Shown: piece by piece, positions 39,897 through 49,529 of the stretch | How the letters are laid out: every line of letters starts with the position of its first letter | Position numbering within the stretch: position 1 is the stretch's first letter | Assembly: GCF_003026815.1 (NCBI RefSeq) | Contig: NZ_PYOG01000021.1 | Coordinates: 19,668 to 83,667, forward strand | Origin: Photobacterium damselae | GTDB taxonomy: Bacteria > Pseudomonadota > Gammaproteobacteria > Enterobacterales > Vibrionaceae | Length of the DNA stretch: 64,000 bases | Direction of reading: 5' to 3' | Position numbers and translations under genes: made by a program | Notes under the pieces: generated by a model | Told to the model about the DNA's origin: nothing | What the model saw: only the letters and a program-made list of their open reading frames with translations | Database searches by the model: none

Positions 39897-41651
39897 TTAG
39901 GCAGGACGATCCAACAGTAATGACTGTAATTCCTGCTTCTCTTCGACTGATAAGCCGACGGTGCTTGATTTAGCCTGCAACTTTTCGATTTGTTGTTGGA
40001 CGCACTGGCCGATAACATTGTCCATTGCGTCTAAAAATACATCTAGAGTACTGTCTTCGTCTTTAGATAGGGGTAATTCCCATGAGGCTAACCGGGCGAG
40101 TAATGCCTCATTTTTACTACCTCGCCATGACTCTAGTAACTGGCCTGTAGTGATATTGGGGTTAGTGCGACATTTTTCAACTATTGTTAGCAATAAATTT
40201 AGTCCAGCAACCTCAATCCCTTCAAATGCTTGAGTGTCAAATTCGAGCTGATTAACAAAAATTGGGTTTTGAATCAGCAAAGCAACCACATCACGCATTG
40301 GTGTTCGTTTTAGGTTTTGTTGTACCAAACGTGGTTTTTCTTGTTGTGGACGCTTACTTTCAAGACGAATTTGATCCGGTGGCAATCCTAGGCTATAGCC
40401 CAGTTTATTGATCAAGTACTCACGAAGCGCTTCTCCAGCCACTTTTTCAATTAAGGGCTTGGCTAACGTCATCAGTTTACTGCGACCTTCTTTCGTTTCC
40501 ATGTTGGCTTGCTCGGTTAAGCTATTGAACATGAAATCAATTAGAGACATAGCAGAAGATACTTGATGCTCGAATTCTTCTTTACCGTATTGGCGAATAT
40601 AGGTATCTGGGTCTTCACCATCGGGTAAAAACATAAACTTCAGTTCGCGTCCATCAAGCAAATAAGGCAGTGCTTGTTCCATTGCGCGCCAAGCTGCTTC
40701 TCGTCCGGCTCGGTCGCCATCATAACAGCAGACAACTGTACTGGTTTGGCGAAATAAAGTTTGAATATGTTCGCTTGTCGTCGAGGTACCTAGAGACGCG
40801 ACAGCATAGTCCACCCCAAATTGCGCGAGTGCTACCACATCCATATAACCTTCAACAACCAAAATACGTTCGGGTTCTCGATGGGTTTCTAAGACTTGAT
40901 GTAAGCCATAGAGCTCTCGACCTTTATGGAAGATAGGGGTTTCTGGTGAGTTAAGGTATTTTGGCGTGCCATCACCTAATACTCGACCACCAAAACCGAT
41001 AACTCGACCGCGACGATCTAAAATGGGGAACATGACGCGACCACGGAAACGGTCATAGCGACGACCATTATCGTTTTCGATCAACATACCCATATCAACA
41101 AGCGCTTGTTGGCTAGCTTCATCTCGACCATAGCGGTTACGAACTAAGTCCCATTGATCGGGGACATAGCCGATTGCAAATTTTTTAACAATCTCGCCTG
41201 ATAAGCCTCGACCTTTTAAATAATCGATCGCAAGTTGGCCTTCATCGGTACGCAGTTGAGATTGGTAAAATTGAGCAATGTGCGCCATGACATCATAAAG
41301 ATTACGCTTTTCTGCTGATCGAGGTCCTGAAGGCGCTGAGCCATTGTCATTTTCTCGCGGTACTTCAATACCAAGTTGTGAGGCCAATTCTTCAATCGCT
41401 TCTACAAATTCTAAGCGATCAAATTCCATGACAAAATCAAGGACATTGCCGTGTGCGCCACAACCGAAGCAGTGATAGAACTGTTTTTCTTGGCTAACAG
41501 AGAAAGAGGGCGTTTTTTCATTATGGAAAGGGCAACATGCACCGAAGTTTTTGCCTTTTTTCTTCAGTTTTACCCGAGAATCGATCACATCAACGATATC
41601 GTATCGAGAGATAAGATCATCAATAAATGAACGAGGGATTCTACCTGCCAT
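39897..41651 (-). CDS. dnaG: DNA primase
   Basis: DnaG makes RNA primers for chromosome replication with the helicase DnaB. The 584-residue protein begins with MAGRIPRSFIDDLISRYDIV and the CHC2 zinc finger (C40-x2-H43, then YHCFGCGAHG). A TOPRIM catalytic domain holds VVEGYMDVVAL and CCYDGDRAGREAA with the metal-binding acidic residues. The C-terminal DnaB-binding domain is about 450-584. It lies upstream of rpoD with a 92-bp gap, and downstream of rpsU-yqeY, from which it is separated by a hairpin. Confidence 0.97.
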   Translation of the reverse strand: MAGRIPRSFIDDLISRYDIVDVIDSRVKLKKKGKNFGACCPFHNEKTPSFSVSQEKQFYHCFGCGAHGNVLDFVMEFDRLEFVEAIEELASQLGIEVPRENDNGSAPSGPRSAEKRNLYDVMAHIAQFYQSQLRTDEGQLAIDYLKGRGLSGEIVKKFAIGYVPDQWDLVRNRYGRDEASQQALVDMGMLIENDNGRRYDRFRGRVMFPILDRRGRVIGFGGRVLGDGTPKYLNSPETPIFHKGRELYGLHQVLETHREPERILVVEGYMDVVALAQFGVDYAVASLGTSTTSEHIQTLFRQTSTVVCCYDGDRAGREAAWRAMEQALPYLLDGRELKFMFLPDGEDPDTYIRQYGKEEFEHQVSSAMSLIDFMFNSLTEQANMETKEGRSKLMTLAKPLIEKVAGEALREYLINKLGYSLGLPPDQIRLESKRPQQEKPRLVQQNLKRTPMRDVVALLIQNPIFVNQLEFDTQAFEGIEVAGLNLLLTIVEKCRTNPNITTGQLLESWRGSKNEALLARLASWELPLSKDEDSTLDVFLDAMDNVIGQCVQQQIEKLQAKSSTVGLSVEEKQELQSLLLDRPA

Positions 41652-41744
41652 AATAATTCGAACGTAACCTAAATTGGGGTGTAAGAAAATAAGTCTTTTA
41701 TATACAAAGGCTTATGTTTTTGGTTTTAAGATAAGTAAATACAA

Positions 41745-41780
41745 ACAAGCCGCGTACTCCATAAGGATAACGCGGCTTGT
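41745..41780 (-). terminator. partial terminator between yqeY and dnaG
   Basis: ACAAGCCGCGT pairs perfectly with ACGCGGCTTGT (11 bp, 14-nt loop). On the reverse strand the following sequence is T-rich rather than a clean T run. In E. coli a leaky terminator in this position of the macromolecular synthesis operon sets S21 output above primase, and the same role is likely here. Confidence 0.65.
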
Positions 41781-41798
41781 TGCAGAACAGAGCTTAGA

Positions 41799-42242
41799 TT
41801 AGCCTAGTTTAGTTTTCACTAACTGACTAACTTTACCCATATCGGCACGACCCTGAATTTGCGGTTTCAGTACGCCCATAACCTTGCCCATGTCTTGCAT
41901 ACCTGCAGCACCTGTTGCAGCAATAGCTTCATCCAACAGAGCGGCAACTTCGTCATCGCTTAGTGGTTGAGGCATAAACTCTTCAAGTACTGAGATCTCA
42001 GCAAGTTCAACATCTGCAAGATCTTGACGACCCGCAGCTTCGTATTGAGCTACAGAGTCACGACGTTGCTTAACCATTTTCGTTAATACTGCAACGATGT
42101 CGTCGTCGGTAAGAGTGATCTTTTCGTCGACTTCACGTTGTTTGATTGCAGCAAGAGCTAAACGGATAGCACCAAGACGAGCTTTGTCTCTCGCCTTCAT
42201 CGCCGCCTTTTGTTCGTCTTTAAGACGTTCAATCAGAGTCAT
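41799..42242 (-). CDS. yqeY: GatB/YqeY domain protein
   Basis: This 147-residue protein has the YqeY domain, related to the C-terminal tail of amidotransferase GatB, which binds tRNA. The sequence starts MTLIERLKDEQKAAMKARDK and contains GRQDLADVELAEISVLEEFMPQPLS and the closing MGKVMGVLKPQIQGRADMGKVSQLVK, in two family blocks. Its function is not established; it may have tRNA-related activity. It is 30 bp after rpsU, so they form one transcript, an arrangement common in Vibrio. Confidence 0.93.
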   Translation of the reverse strand: MTLIERLKDEQKAAMKARDKARLGAIRLALAAIKQREVDEKITLTDDDIVAVLTKMVKQRRDSVAQYEAAGRQDLADVELAEISVLEEFMPQPLSDDEVAALLDEAIAATGAAGMQDMGKVMGVLKPQIQGRADMGKVSQLVKTKLG

Positions 42243-42272
42243 AACGCAATCCTTCTAGTAAAAATCCGAAGA

Positions 42273-42488
42273 TTAGTACAGACGAACGCGACGCGCGTTT
42301 TCGCGAGCCAATTTCTTCAGGTGACGCTTAACTGCCGCTGCTTTAGCACGCTTACGTACAGTTGTTGGCTTTTCGAAGTGTTCACGACGACGTACTTCAG
42401 AAAGGATACCTGCTTTTTCGCAAGAGCGCTTGAAACGACGTAGTGCTACGTCAAACGGTTCGTTTTCACGTACTTTGATTACTGGCAT
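42273..42488 (-). CDS. rpsU: 30S ribosomal protein S21
   Basis: S21 is a small basic protein that binds near the anti-Shine-Dalgarno platform of the 30S subunit and helps initiation. The 71-residue sequence starts [20 protein letters not shown] and ends in the basic [20 protein letters not shown] type tail, with length identical to E. coli S21. It is the first gene of the rpsU-yqeY unit and is divergent from tsaD. Confidence 0.98.
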   Translation of the reverse strand: MPVIKVRENEPFDVALRRFKRSCEKAGILSEVRRREHFEKPTTVRKRAKAAAVKRHLKKLARENARRVRLY

Positions 42489-42519
42489 GTAATACTCACC
42501 TCAGAGTGATTCGGTTTGT

Positions 42520-42591
42520 ACTGACGTTCAAAGAGTGTCAGTTGATTAAAAATGGTGCGAAATTCTAATCTGATCTAGGGGCATTTGTAAA
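42520..42591 (-). promoter_or_regulatory. rpsU promoter and leader hairpin
   Basis: On the reverse strand TTTACA (42591-42586) and TAGAAT (42567-42562) are 18 bp apart, a plausible sigma-70 promoter, with predicted initiation near 42555. Just downstream ACTGAC and GTCAGT (42542-42520) form a 6-bp hairpin in the short leader. A hairpin here could mediate S21 autoregulation, but this is inference. Confidence 0.55.
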
Positions 42592-42740
42592 GCATTCTAC
42601 GTCGTTGAACTGGTTAATTTCTGTTTAGAACGGTAACATGTGCAGTAATTGATGAAATTTATTCTCAATGAAGATGTCAGTAGTCGTTGAAATACGGTGA
42701 TATTCTTCATTTTTGCCCCTTTATGGTATAGAGGTTATTT

Positions 42741-43760
42741 ATGCGTATCTTGGGCATCGAAACCTCCTGTGATGAGACAGGTATTGCGATTTTCGATGAT
42801 GAAAAAGGCCTATTGGCACATGAACTTTACAGCCAAGTAAAATTACACGCAGATTACGGCGGCGTTGTTCCAGAATTGGCATCACGTGATCACGTTAAAA
42901 AAACCATTCCATTGGTGAAAGCTGCTTTGAAGTCTGCAGGATTAACGCCAGCAGATCTCGATGGGGTTGCTTACACTGCAGGTCCAGGTCTTGTAGGGGC
43001 ATTATTAGTCGGTGCAACAATTGGCCGTAGCCTAGCGTATGCATGGGATCTTCCTGCGGTAGCTGTTCATCATATGGAAGGCCATTTATTGGCTCCGATG
43101 CTAGAAGAGAACGCACCTGAGTTTCCTTTTGTGGCATTGTTGGTTTCTGGCGGCCATACCATGATGGTCGAAGTGAAGGGTATCGGTGAATACCAAATCT
43201 TGGGTGAGTCTATTGATGATGCAGCTGGTGAAGCATTTGATAAGACTGCGAAGCTAATGGGATTAGATTACCCAGGAGGCCCTCTGCTGTCGAAAATGGC
43301 AGAAAATGGTACTCCGGGTCGTTTTACCTTCCCTCGTCCAATGACGGACCGCCCAGGGCTTGATTTTAGCTTCTCTGGTCTGAAGACATTTGCGGCAAAT
43401 ACTATTCGTAGCAATGGTGATGATGAGCAAACTCGCGCTGATATCGCGTTTGCTTTCCAAGAAGCGGTAGTAGATACCCTCGCAATTAAATGTAAGCGAG
43501 CTCTTAAGCAAACAGGCTTGAAGCGTTTAGTTATTGCCGGCGGCGTGAGTGCGAATAAATATCTGCGCCAAGAGCTCGAAAAATTGATGAAAGGTATGAA
43601 AGGGGAAGTGTTCTACCCGCGTACTGAATTTTGTACAGATAACGGCGCAATGATTGCTTATGCTGGTATGCAGCGACTCAAGAATAAAGAGTTGATGGAT
43701 CTGGGCGTGAAAGCTTTCCCTCGTTGGCCAATTGATCAGCTAAAACCAATTGATAAGTAA
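42741..43760 (+). CDS. tsaD: tRNA N6-adenosine threonylcarbamoyltransferase TsaD
   Basis: TsaD, with TsaB and TsaE, installs t6A at position 37 of ANN-decoding tRNAs, using threonylcarbamoyl-AMP from TsaC. The 339-residue protein begins [20 protein letters not shown]. It has the iron-binding HHMEGHLLA motif, LVSGGHTMM, the [19 protein letters not shown] segment, and [13 protein letters not shown], the family's ASKHA-fold elements. It is divergent from rpsU, as in most gammaproteobacteria, and convergent with plsY. Confidence 0.97.
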   Translation: MRILGIETSCDETGIAIFDDEKGLLAHELYSQVKLHADYGGVVPELASRDHVKKTIPLVKAALKSAGLTPADLDGVAYTAGPGLVGALLVGATIGRSLAYAWDLPAVAVHHMEGHLLAPMLEENAPEFPFVALLVSGGHTMMVEVKGIGEYQILGESIDDAAGEAFDKTAKLMGLDYPGGPLLSKMAENGTPGRFTFPRPMTDRPGLDFSFSGLKTFAANTIRSNGDDEQTRADIAFAFQEAVVDTLAIKCKRALKQTGLKRLVIAGGVSANKYLRQELEKLMKGMKGEVFYPRTEFCTDNGAMIAYAGMQRLKNKELMDLGVKAFPRWPIDQLKPIDK

Positions 43761-43778
43761 TGGTTTTTGTCTGAAATG

Positions 43779-43807
43779 AAAAAAGCGATCGGATGATCGC
43801 TTTTTTT
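43779..43807. terminator. bidirectional terminator between tsaD and plsY
   Basis: AAAAAAGCGATC and GATCGCTTTTTT form a perfect stem around a GGAT loop. It lies 18 bp after tsaD and 28 bp after the convergent plsY. Confidence 0.9.
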
Positions 43808-43835
43808 ATATCTACCATTTGGTTAAATTCAGAAT

Positions 43836-44453
43836 TTATGCGGCATTTTGCTTATTTTTGCGGCGAAATTTATCCCATATTTTGCTTTCTTGCCCATCGA
43901 TAAGACGGCGAATATTATCGTGGTGACGAAAGATAATTAAGCAAGAAAGCATCGCTACTGGCATGGTATATTCTGGTTTTACCCACCAAGTAAAAAGTGG
44001 TGCGATAAGGGCTGTAATGAGAGATCCTAATGACGAATAGCCTGTAATAATGACAACTACGAGCCAAGTTGCGATCAACATTCCCGATAAATCCCAACCG
44101 ATAGGTGCCAATGCTCCAAGTGCTGTCGCAACCCCTTTCCCCCCTCTAAAATGAAAGAAAATAGGGTATATATGGCCTAAACAAGCTGAAATGGCGATAA
44201 TTCCGAGTAAAAACGGATTCAAACCGAGGAAATAGCTTAGCCAAACCGGGATCATGCCTTTTAAAATGTCGCACACTAACACAAGGCTCGCGGCAGTTTT
44301 ACCACCCAGTCTTAATACGTTAGTTGCCCCTGGATTTCCTGAACCACAATCTCTTGGATCGGGGAGTCTGTAAAGACGACAAATTAATACCGCGCTGGAG
44401 ATCGAGCCCAGTAGATAAGCTGCAATGATGATGACGAGAGCTAATGGTGTCAT
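43836..44453 (-). CDS. plsY: acyl-phosphate:glycerol-3-phosphate acyltransferase
   Basis: PlsY acylates glycerol-3-phosphate from acyl phosphate in the first step of phospholipid synthesis. The 205-residue integral membrane protein has about five helices and the three conserved motifs: [25 protein letters not shown] (phosphate-binding loop), and [15 protein letters not shown]. It is monocistronic and divergent from folB, which is the usual gammaproteobacterial arrangement next to tsaD. Confidence 0.96.
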   Translation of the reverse strand: MTPLALVIIIAAYLLGSISSAVLICRLYRLPDPRDCGSGNPGATNVLRLGGKTAASLVLVCDILKGMIPVWLSYFLGLNPFLLGIIAISACLGHIYPIFFHFRGGKGVATALGALAPIGWDLSGMLIATWLVVVIITGYSSLGSLITALIAPLFTWWVKPEYTMPVAMLSCLIIFRHHDNIRRLIDGQESKIWDKFRRKNKQNAA

Positions 44454-44592
44454 GCAGTTCCTAGAATTATTCCAATCATTCGGTGAGGAATATTTGTCTC
44501 CCCACTGTAATATGAAACGTGATGTAAGTTTGTTATCTTGAGCACTAAATTAGTAGAAAACTAATGTCGGCTTATGTCGTTTAGAAAGGGCT

Positions 44593-44602
44593 GTGTTATA
44601 GT
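44593..44602 (+). promoter_or_regulatory. candidate extended -10 promoter for folB-folK
   Basis: GTGTTATAGT contains an extended -10 (TGnTATAGT) about 130 bp before the folB ATG; there is no good -35 at 17 bp, consistent with extended -10 promoters. Low certainty, by eye only. Confidence 0.3.
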
Positions 44603-44731
44603 CCAAATCTTATTTAACTTAGTGCTTATTCCACTTATAACACGTTAAAGTAAAATAAGCGAAAACAACCTGATAATACGCACTTTTGCTCAAATTAGGT
44701 ATCCGACCTCTCACAAAATTAGCGATTGAAA

Positions 44732-45085
44732 ATGGATCTTGTATTTATCGAACAACTTGAAGTTATTGCCTCTATCGGTGTTTATGACTGGGAACAAGAA
44801 ATAAAACAAAAACTTGTGCTGGATTTAGAAATGGCACACGACAATCGACCTGCTGCATTACAAGATGATGTTATGTTAGCCCTCGATTATGCTGCGGTAA
44901 GTCAAGCTGTGACCGATTTTGTAAGTTCACAGCCATTTTTATTGGTTGAACGAGTAGCTGAAGAAGTGGCTGATCTTATTATGACTCAGTTTCAAGTTCC
45001 TTGGCTTCGAATTCGAGTGGCAAAACCGGGCGCAGTCGCTAATGCTCGAAGTGTTGGTGTTGTGATTGAACGAGGCTGTAAGTGA
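44732..45085 (+). CDS. folB: dihydroneopterin aldolase
   Basis: FolB converts 7,8-dihydroneopterin to 6-hydroxymethyl-7,8-dihydropterin and glycolaldehyde in folate synthesis. The 117-residue protein begins MDLVFIEQLEVIASIGVYDW, with the catalytic Glu in the GVYDWEQ block and Lys in VAKPGAV. Length matches E. coli FolB (122). The ATG at 44732 is used; a TTG two codons earlier is less likely. It overlaps folK by 4 bp (GTGA), so the two consecutive pathway enzymes are coupled. Confidence 0.95.
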   Translation: MDLVFIEQLEVIASIGVYDWEQEIKQKLVLDLEMAHDNRPAALQDDVMLALDYAAVSQAVTDFVSSQPFLLVERVAEEVADLIMTQFQVPWLRIRVAKPGAVANARSVGVVIERGCK

Positions 45086-45576
45086 ACACCTGTTACATCA
45101 GTATTGGTAGTAACATTGAGCCCGAATATCACCTAGTAATGGCACTCAAGGAGCTTAGGTTGCTATCTCACGGTCAACTGCGAGTATCTCGTATATTCCA
45201 AGCTGAACCTGTGGGATTTGATGGTGACAGTTTTTATAACTGTGTGGTTGAAATAAAAACGTCATCTTCCGTTGATATTCTACAAAGTTCACTTAAAGCG
45301 CTGGAGATCAAATACGGTCGTCCGATTGATGCAAAAAAGAATCAAGATCGCACCTTAGATCTGGATATTTTGCTATTTGGCAATGAGATTCGAGAACGAG
45401 ATCCTCAGTTGCCGCGTGATGATCTGTATAAGTTTGCCTTTGTATTGTGGCCAATGTACGAATTGGCCCCAGAACTTGTGGTGCCAAATGATGGGCGCTC
45501 TATTGCTGAACTTTATCGCGAGATCCAATTTCAACAACAATTACAGCCAATTACATTGGCCACCGATAGTTATTAA
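45082..45576 (+). CDS. folK: 6-hydroxymethyl-7,8-dihydropterin pyrophosphokinase
   Basis: FolK transfers pyrophosphate from ATP to the FolB product. The 164-residue protein uses a GTG start that overlaps the folB stop. It shows YISIGSNIEPE at the N-terminus, the FYNCVVEIKT block, and the ATP/Mg motif NQDRTLDLDILLFGN, which defines the HPPK family. It precedes uppP by 9 bp. Such chromosomal second copies of folK beside folB are frequent in Vibrio; another may exist elsewhere. Confidence 0.95.
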   Translation: MNTCYISIGSNIEPEYHLVMALKELRLLSHGQLRVSRIFQAEPVGFDGDSFYNCVVEIKTSSSVDILQSSLKALEIKYGRPIDAKKNQDRTLDLDILLFGNEIRERDPQLPRDDLYKFAFVLWPMYELAPELVVPNDGRSIAELYREIQFQQQLQPITLATDSY

Positions 45577-45585
45577 GGACAATAA

Positions 45586-46389
45586 ATGAGTCACTTTGAA
45601 GCTTTTATGCTGGCCCTTATTCAAGGGTTAACTGAGTTTCTTCCTATTTCGAGCTCCGCTCACTTAATTTTGCCTTCCGAAGTCTTGGGCTGGCCTGATC
45701 AAGGTTTGGCGTTTGATGTTGCAGTACACGTAGGTACTTTAGCCGCTGTGATTCTGTATTTTAGAAAAGAAGTGGTGAGTCTTCTTTCCGCTTGGTTAAA
45801 CTCTATTTTTAAACAGCAGCATAATAAAGAATCCAAACTGGCATGGATGATTGTGATCGCAACGATCCCCGCCTGTATCTTTGGTCTGTTTATGAAAGAT
45901 ATTATTGAGCTGTATTTACGTTCAGCTTGGGTTATCGCCTGTACTACGGTTATTTTTGGTTTGTTGTTATGGTGGGTAGATAAGCACTCAGCGTTAAACA
46001 AAGATGAATACAGTGCTGGTTGGAAACAATCTCTGTTTATTGGTTTATCTCAAGCAATGGCGATGATTCCTGGTACTTCTCGCTCTGGTGCTACAATGAC
46101 TGCTGCCTTGTATTTAGGTTTTACACGTGAAGCGGCAGCACGTTTTTCATTTTTAATGTCGATTCCAATTATTTTACTGGCTGGCGGTTATCTGGGGCTT
46201 AAACTGGTAACTAGTGGTCAACCTGTTGATTTAGGTGCATTAGGAATTGGTATTTCAGTCTCTTTTGTTAGTGCTTACGCATGTATTCATGTCTTCTTGA
46301 AGCTGGTTACTCGCCTTGGTATGACACCATTTGTAATTTATCGCTTATTACTCGGTATTGGCTTGATTGCCTTTTTGTTATCTAAGTAA
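45586..46389 (+). CDS. uppP: undecaprenyl-diphosphatase (bacitracin resistance protein)
   Basis: UppP dephosphorylates undecaprenyl diphosphate to recycle the peptidoglycan lipid carrier. The 267-residue protein has about eight membrane helices. It has the two conserved motifs: [20 protein letters not shown] with catalytic Glu near the N-terminus, and [19 protein letters not shown], the PGxSRSGAT phosphatase-like motif. An AAGGAC box precedes the ATG. It follows folB-folK closely and ends at a terminator. Confidence 0.96.
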   Translation: MSHFEAFMLALIQGLTEFLPISSSAHLILPSEVLGWPDQGLAFDVAVHVGTLAAVILYFRKEVVSLLSAWLNSIFKQQHNKESKLAWMIVIATIPACIFGLFMKDIIELYLRSAWVIACTTVIFGLLLWWVDKHSALNKDEYSAGWKQSLFIGLSQAMAMIPGTSRSGATMTAALYLGFTREAAARFSFLMSIPIILLAGGYLGLKLVTSGQPVDLGALGIGISVSFVSAYACIHVFLKLVTRLGMTPFVIYRLLLGIGLIAFLLSK

Positions 46390-46396
46390 GTTATCG

Positions 46397-46421
46397 GAGC
46401 CCAAGTTTATTGCTTGGGCTC
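46397..46421. terminator. terminator between convergent uppP and cca
   Basis: GAGCCCAAG and CTTGGGCTC form a perfect 9-bp stem with a 7-nt loop. The T run is interrupted (TGTTGTTTC), so efficiency is uncertain. Confidence 0.7.
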
Positions 46422-46434
46422 TGTTGTTTCAGGC

Positions 46435-47667
46435 TTAGTTTGAGCGCAATGCTGTTAATGTTAAGGCAACAGCATCAATTCGTCTTAGTGCCAGTTGCTC
46501 TTTTATCTCTATGCCCTTATAGCCCTCTGCCACGATAGGTTTAACTTCCACGCCTTGAGCTGCCAAAAATGTCTGCTCTAAGATATCAGCCTGTAGGTAA
46601 GCATCCTCTTCATGTCCTGTTCGGCCTCGTGCATCTGCTCTACAACAGATCGCTAGCTGAGAAATTCTTTCAGGTTTTCGCCAAGCATCAATTTGATCAA
46701 AGATTTTAACAAAAGTGCTCGCTTTCATTTCAAAGGCATGATGTACCTTTGTATGTTGTGCGCAAACCATCAAGGCGCAATCACGGTAATCATTGGGAAC
46801 TCGTAATCGCTGACAAAGTGCCTTTATAGGTTTGAGACCATCGAGACAGTGGGTTTTATGATGAGGTAAATCCTCGACTGGAGATAGTGCTTTTCCTAAG
46901 TCGTGAAGTTGGGCGGCAAAACGAATTGTTTTATCTTGGCTTAGCTGTGCCGCTTGTTTCGCAACTAAGAGTGTGTGAATGCCACAGTCAATTTCTGGAT
47001 GCCATTTTTCTGGTTGTGGAATACCAAAGAGGGCATCAATTTCAGGCATCACTACTTGTAATGCGCCACACTGTCTTAATACCGTTAGAAATATTTCTGG
47101 ATTTTGGCTACTTAATGATTTTTCCCACTCTTTCCAAACCCGCTCTGGCGTTAGCGCTGCAAGCTCTCCTGATATCACCATCTCCTGCATCAGTGCCATT
47201 GTTTCCGCGGCAACGGTAAACCCCATATGAGCAAAGCGAGCGGCAAAACGAGCAACACGTAAAACTCTTAAGGGATCTTCAACAAAAGCGGGAGAAACAT
47301 GGCGAAGAATGCGATGTTCAAGATCCTGTTGACCACCATAAGGATCAATAAGAGTGCCATCTTTCGCTTGTGCAATAGCATTAATGGTGAGATCGCGGCG
47401 AATCAAGTCTTGCTCTAGAGTAACATCTGGTGTGAAATCACAAATAAATCCAGTGTAACCTCGGCCTGACTTGCGTTCTGTTCTTGCCAGTGCATGCTCT
47501 TGCTTGGTTTTTGGGTGCAAGAAAACAGGAAAATCAGTACCGACTTGCTCAAACCCTTGAGCAAGCATCTGTTCTGGTGTAGAACCAACAACCACCCAGT
47601 CTTTATCTACAATTGGTAATTGAAGCAGTGCATCTCGAACAGCACCTCCGACTAAATAAACTTGCAC
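46435..47667 (-). CDS. cca: multifunctional CCA protein (CCA-adding enzyme with HD domain)
   Basis: Cca adds or repairs the 3' CCA of tRNAs. The 410-residue protein has a GTG start after a GGAG box. The nucleotidyltransferase head is [22 protein letters not shown], and the [10 protein letters not shown] motif follows. A C-terminal HD domain ([13 protein letters not shown]) gives the phosphodiesterase/phosphatase activity of the class found in gammaproteobacteria. Length equals E. coli Cca (412). It is monocistronic, upstream of a 216-bp gap before gspA. Confidence 0.96.
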   Translation of the reverse strand: MQVYLVGGAVRDALLQLPIVDKDWVVVGSTPEQMLAQGFEQVGTDFPVFLHPKTKQEHALARTERKSGRGYTGFICDFTPDVTLEQDLIRRDLTINAIAQAKDGTLIDPYGGQQDLEHRILRHVSPAFVEDPLRVLRVARFAARFAHMGFTVAAETMALMQEMVISGELAALTPERVWKEWEKSLSSQNPEIFLTVLRQCGALQVVMPEIDALFGIPQPEKWHPEIDCGIHTLLVAKQAAQLSQDKTIRFAAQLHDLGKALSPVEDLPHHKTHCLDGLKPIKALCQRLRVPNDYRDCALMVCAQHTKVHHAFEMKASTFVKIFDQIDAWRKPERISQLAICCRADARGRTGHEEDAYLQADILEQTFLAAQGVEVKPIVAEGYKGIEIKEQLALRRIDAVALTLTALRSN

Positions 47668-47883
47668 CCAAAGCTCCTAATATTGCGGTTAAGATAACAT
47701 TGTGACAGTAAGCATCACCGATAATCATGACTTCAGTATACAATAATCGGTTCAACTCTGGATGATAAACCAACCGATATCATCGGCTATAACATTTGAT
47801 ACATGGTTATTTCATAAATAGTGATGAACCAGTTGTTAGAGTTACAGTCCAATTTTGCATTCTACTAAGAGACGAGATATTTC

Positions 47884-49527
47884 ATGTACAAGGATTTCTT
47901 CGGGATCTCTGAAGCGCCTTTTTCTATCGTGCCCAGTGCGCGTTTTCTATTTTTAAGCGAGCGCCATCGAGAAGCTTTAACCCATATGCTATTTGGTGTC
48001 ACTGATGGCGGTGGTTTTGGGCTATTAACCGGAGAAGTCGGAACCGGAAAAACAACCGTCCTTCGAGCTATGATTGCCCGATTATCACAAGAGACCCAAG
48101 TTGCAGTGATATTAAATCCGGCGCTATCGGCTCATGAGCTGTTGGCGGCTATTTGTGATGAATTTGCGTTAAGTTATACCGATAGTGCGAGTTTAAAGCA
48201 GCTATCAGATTTATTGCATCAGCATTTGTTAGCTAACCATAGTGAAGGTAAACAAACACTATTGTTAGTTGATGAAGCGCAACATTTGATGCCGGAAGTA
48301 CTTGAACAATTACGTTTACTAACCAATTTAGAAACTGACAGCCGCAAGTTGTTAAAAGTGGTGTTGATTGGTCAGCCGGAACTGCAACAGTTATTGCAAC
48401 AAGAACGTTTACGACAATTAGCTCAACGTATTACTTCTCGTTACCATTTATTGCCTTTAACCGTTGAGGAAGTGGGGGAATACATTCGTTATCGTCTGCG
48501 CTCAGTTGGGTGTCATTATGATGTTTTTGACGATGGTGTGATTCGATATATAGCAAAAGAAACCCAATGTATTCCCCGCCTAATTAATCTAATTTGTGAT
48601 AAGTCGATGCAATTGGCTCATCATCAAGGGGTTCATCAGGTTACTAAAGCGATAGCAGAGCAAGCGTGTGAAGATGTTTTAAGTTGGCAAGTTCCTATCA
48701 ATCGAGGTCAGATAGAATCCTCGAAACAAACCTTTAATTGGTCACGGTGGCTTCTACTGTCGCTATTAGGTGGTGGATTGGCTGCGGGAGCATGGCTTGC
48801 TACAGAGCATTTGTCGTTGCCATTAGGTGTGCAAACCGCGACAACAGCAGCAAAAGTGGTAACAACGGATACTCAATTAGGGCCTATGGCAAAAGAGAGT
48901 GCGCAAGAACTTTCGAGTGAACAACGCTTAGATACGGCTATAAAAGCGAGTTACCAACAACGTCAAGCGATGCAGACCTTATATCAGTTATGGGGTTTTG
49001 ATTCCGCTTTAAATCAGGCTACGTGCGCGACAAGTAGCCGAGTACACTTAACTTGTTATTCAGGTAAAGGCTCTCTGACATCACTTGCTATGATCAATCG
49101 TCCAGTGATCGTAAAGTTGCAAGATGCTCATCATCATGATTTTTACGCTGTGCTATATGCGGTGACTCATAATCAAGTGCAGTTATTATTGGGTCATGAA
49201 CGTATTGCGGTTACCCCCTCTTGGTTTGAGCAACGTTGGGATGGTAACTATCAGTTACTATGGCGCCCTCCATTCGGTGATGATGCCAGCATTCGATATG
49301 GCCAGCAGGGCCCTCGTGTTGCTTGGTTAAACCAACAGCTCAATACTTTTTTAGGTGAACCTCAAACGAACCAAAATTATTTTGATCAAGGGTTAGTGGA
49401 TAAACTGCGTCGATTCCAACGTTCACAATCGCTCAATGCTGATGGTATAGCGGGTAAACAAACTTTAATGGTCCTTGATTCTGCATTAAGCCTGCCTGGT
49501 CCAACATTACAACCTGAAGGTGTGTGA
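47884..49527 (+). CDS. gspA: type II secretion accessory ATPase GspA (ExeA)
   Basis: GspA, with GspB, helps place the type II secretin in the peptidoglycan layer. The 547-residue protein has a cytoplasmic AAA ATPase domain (Walker A GEVGTGKTT at 50-58; Walker B TLLLVDEAQHL), an inner-membrane helix (about 290-308), and a periplasmic part. That ends with a peptidoglycan-binding PG_binding_1 domain (about 475-535; VDKLRRFQRSQSLNADGIAG). It overlaps the gspB region by coupling (stop TGA is 2 bp before the gspB ATG). The rest of the secretion operon is not in the window. Confidence 0.93.
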   Translation: MYKDFFGISEAPFSIVPSARFLFLSERHREALTHMLFGVTDGGGFGLLTGEVGTGKTTVLRAMIARLSQETQVAVILNPALSAHELLAAICDEFALSYTDSASLKQLSDLLHQHLLANHSEGKQTLLLVDEAQHLMPEVLEQLRLLTNLETDSRKLLKVVLIGQPELQQLLQQERLRQLAQRITSRYHLLPLTVEEVGEYIRYRLRSVGCHYDVFDDGVIRYIAKETQCIPRLINLICDKSMQLAHHQGVHQVTKAIAEQACEDVLSWQVPINRGQIESSKQTFNWSRWLLLSLLGGGLAAGAWLATEHLSLPLGVQTATTAAKVVTTDTQLGPMAKESAQELSSEQRLDTAIKASYQQRQAMQTLYQLWGFDSALNQATCATSSRVHLTCYSGKGSLTSLAMINRPVIVKLQDAHHHDFYAVLYAVTHNQVQLLLGHERIAVTPSWFEQRWDGNYQLLWRPPFGDDASIRYGQQGPRVAWLNQQLNTFLGEPQTNQNYFDQGLVDKLRRFQRSQSLNADGIAGKQTLMVLDSALSLPGPTLQPEGV

Positions 49528-49529
49528 TT

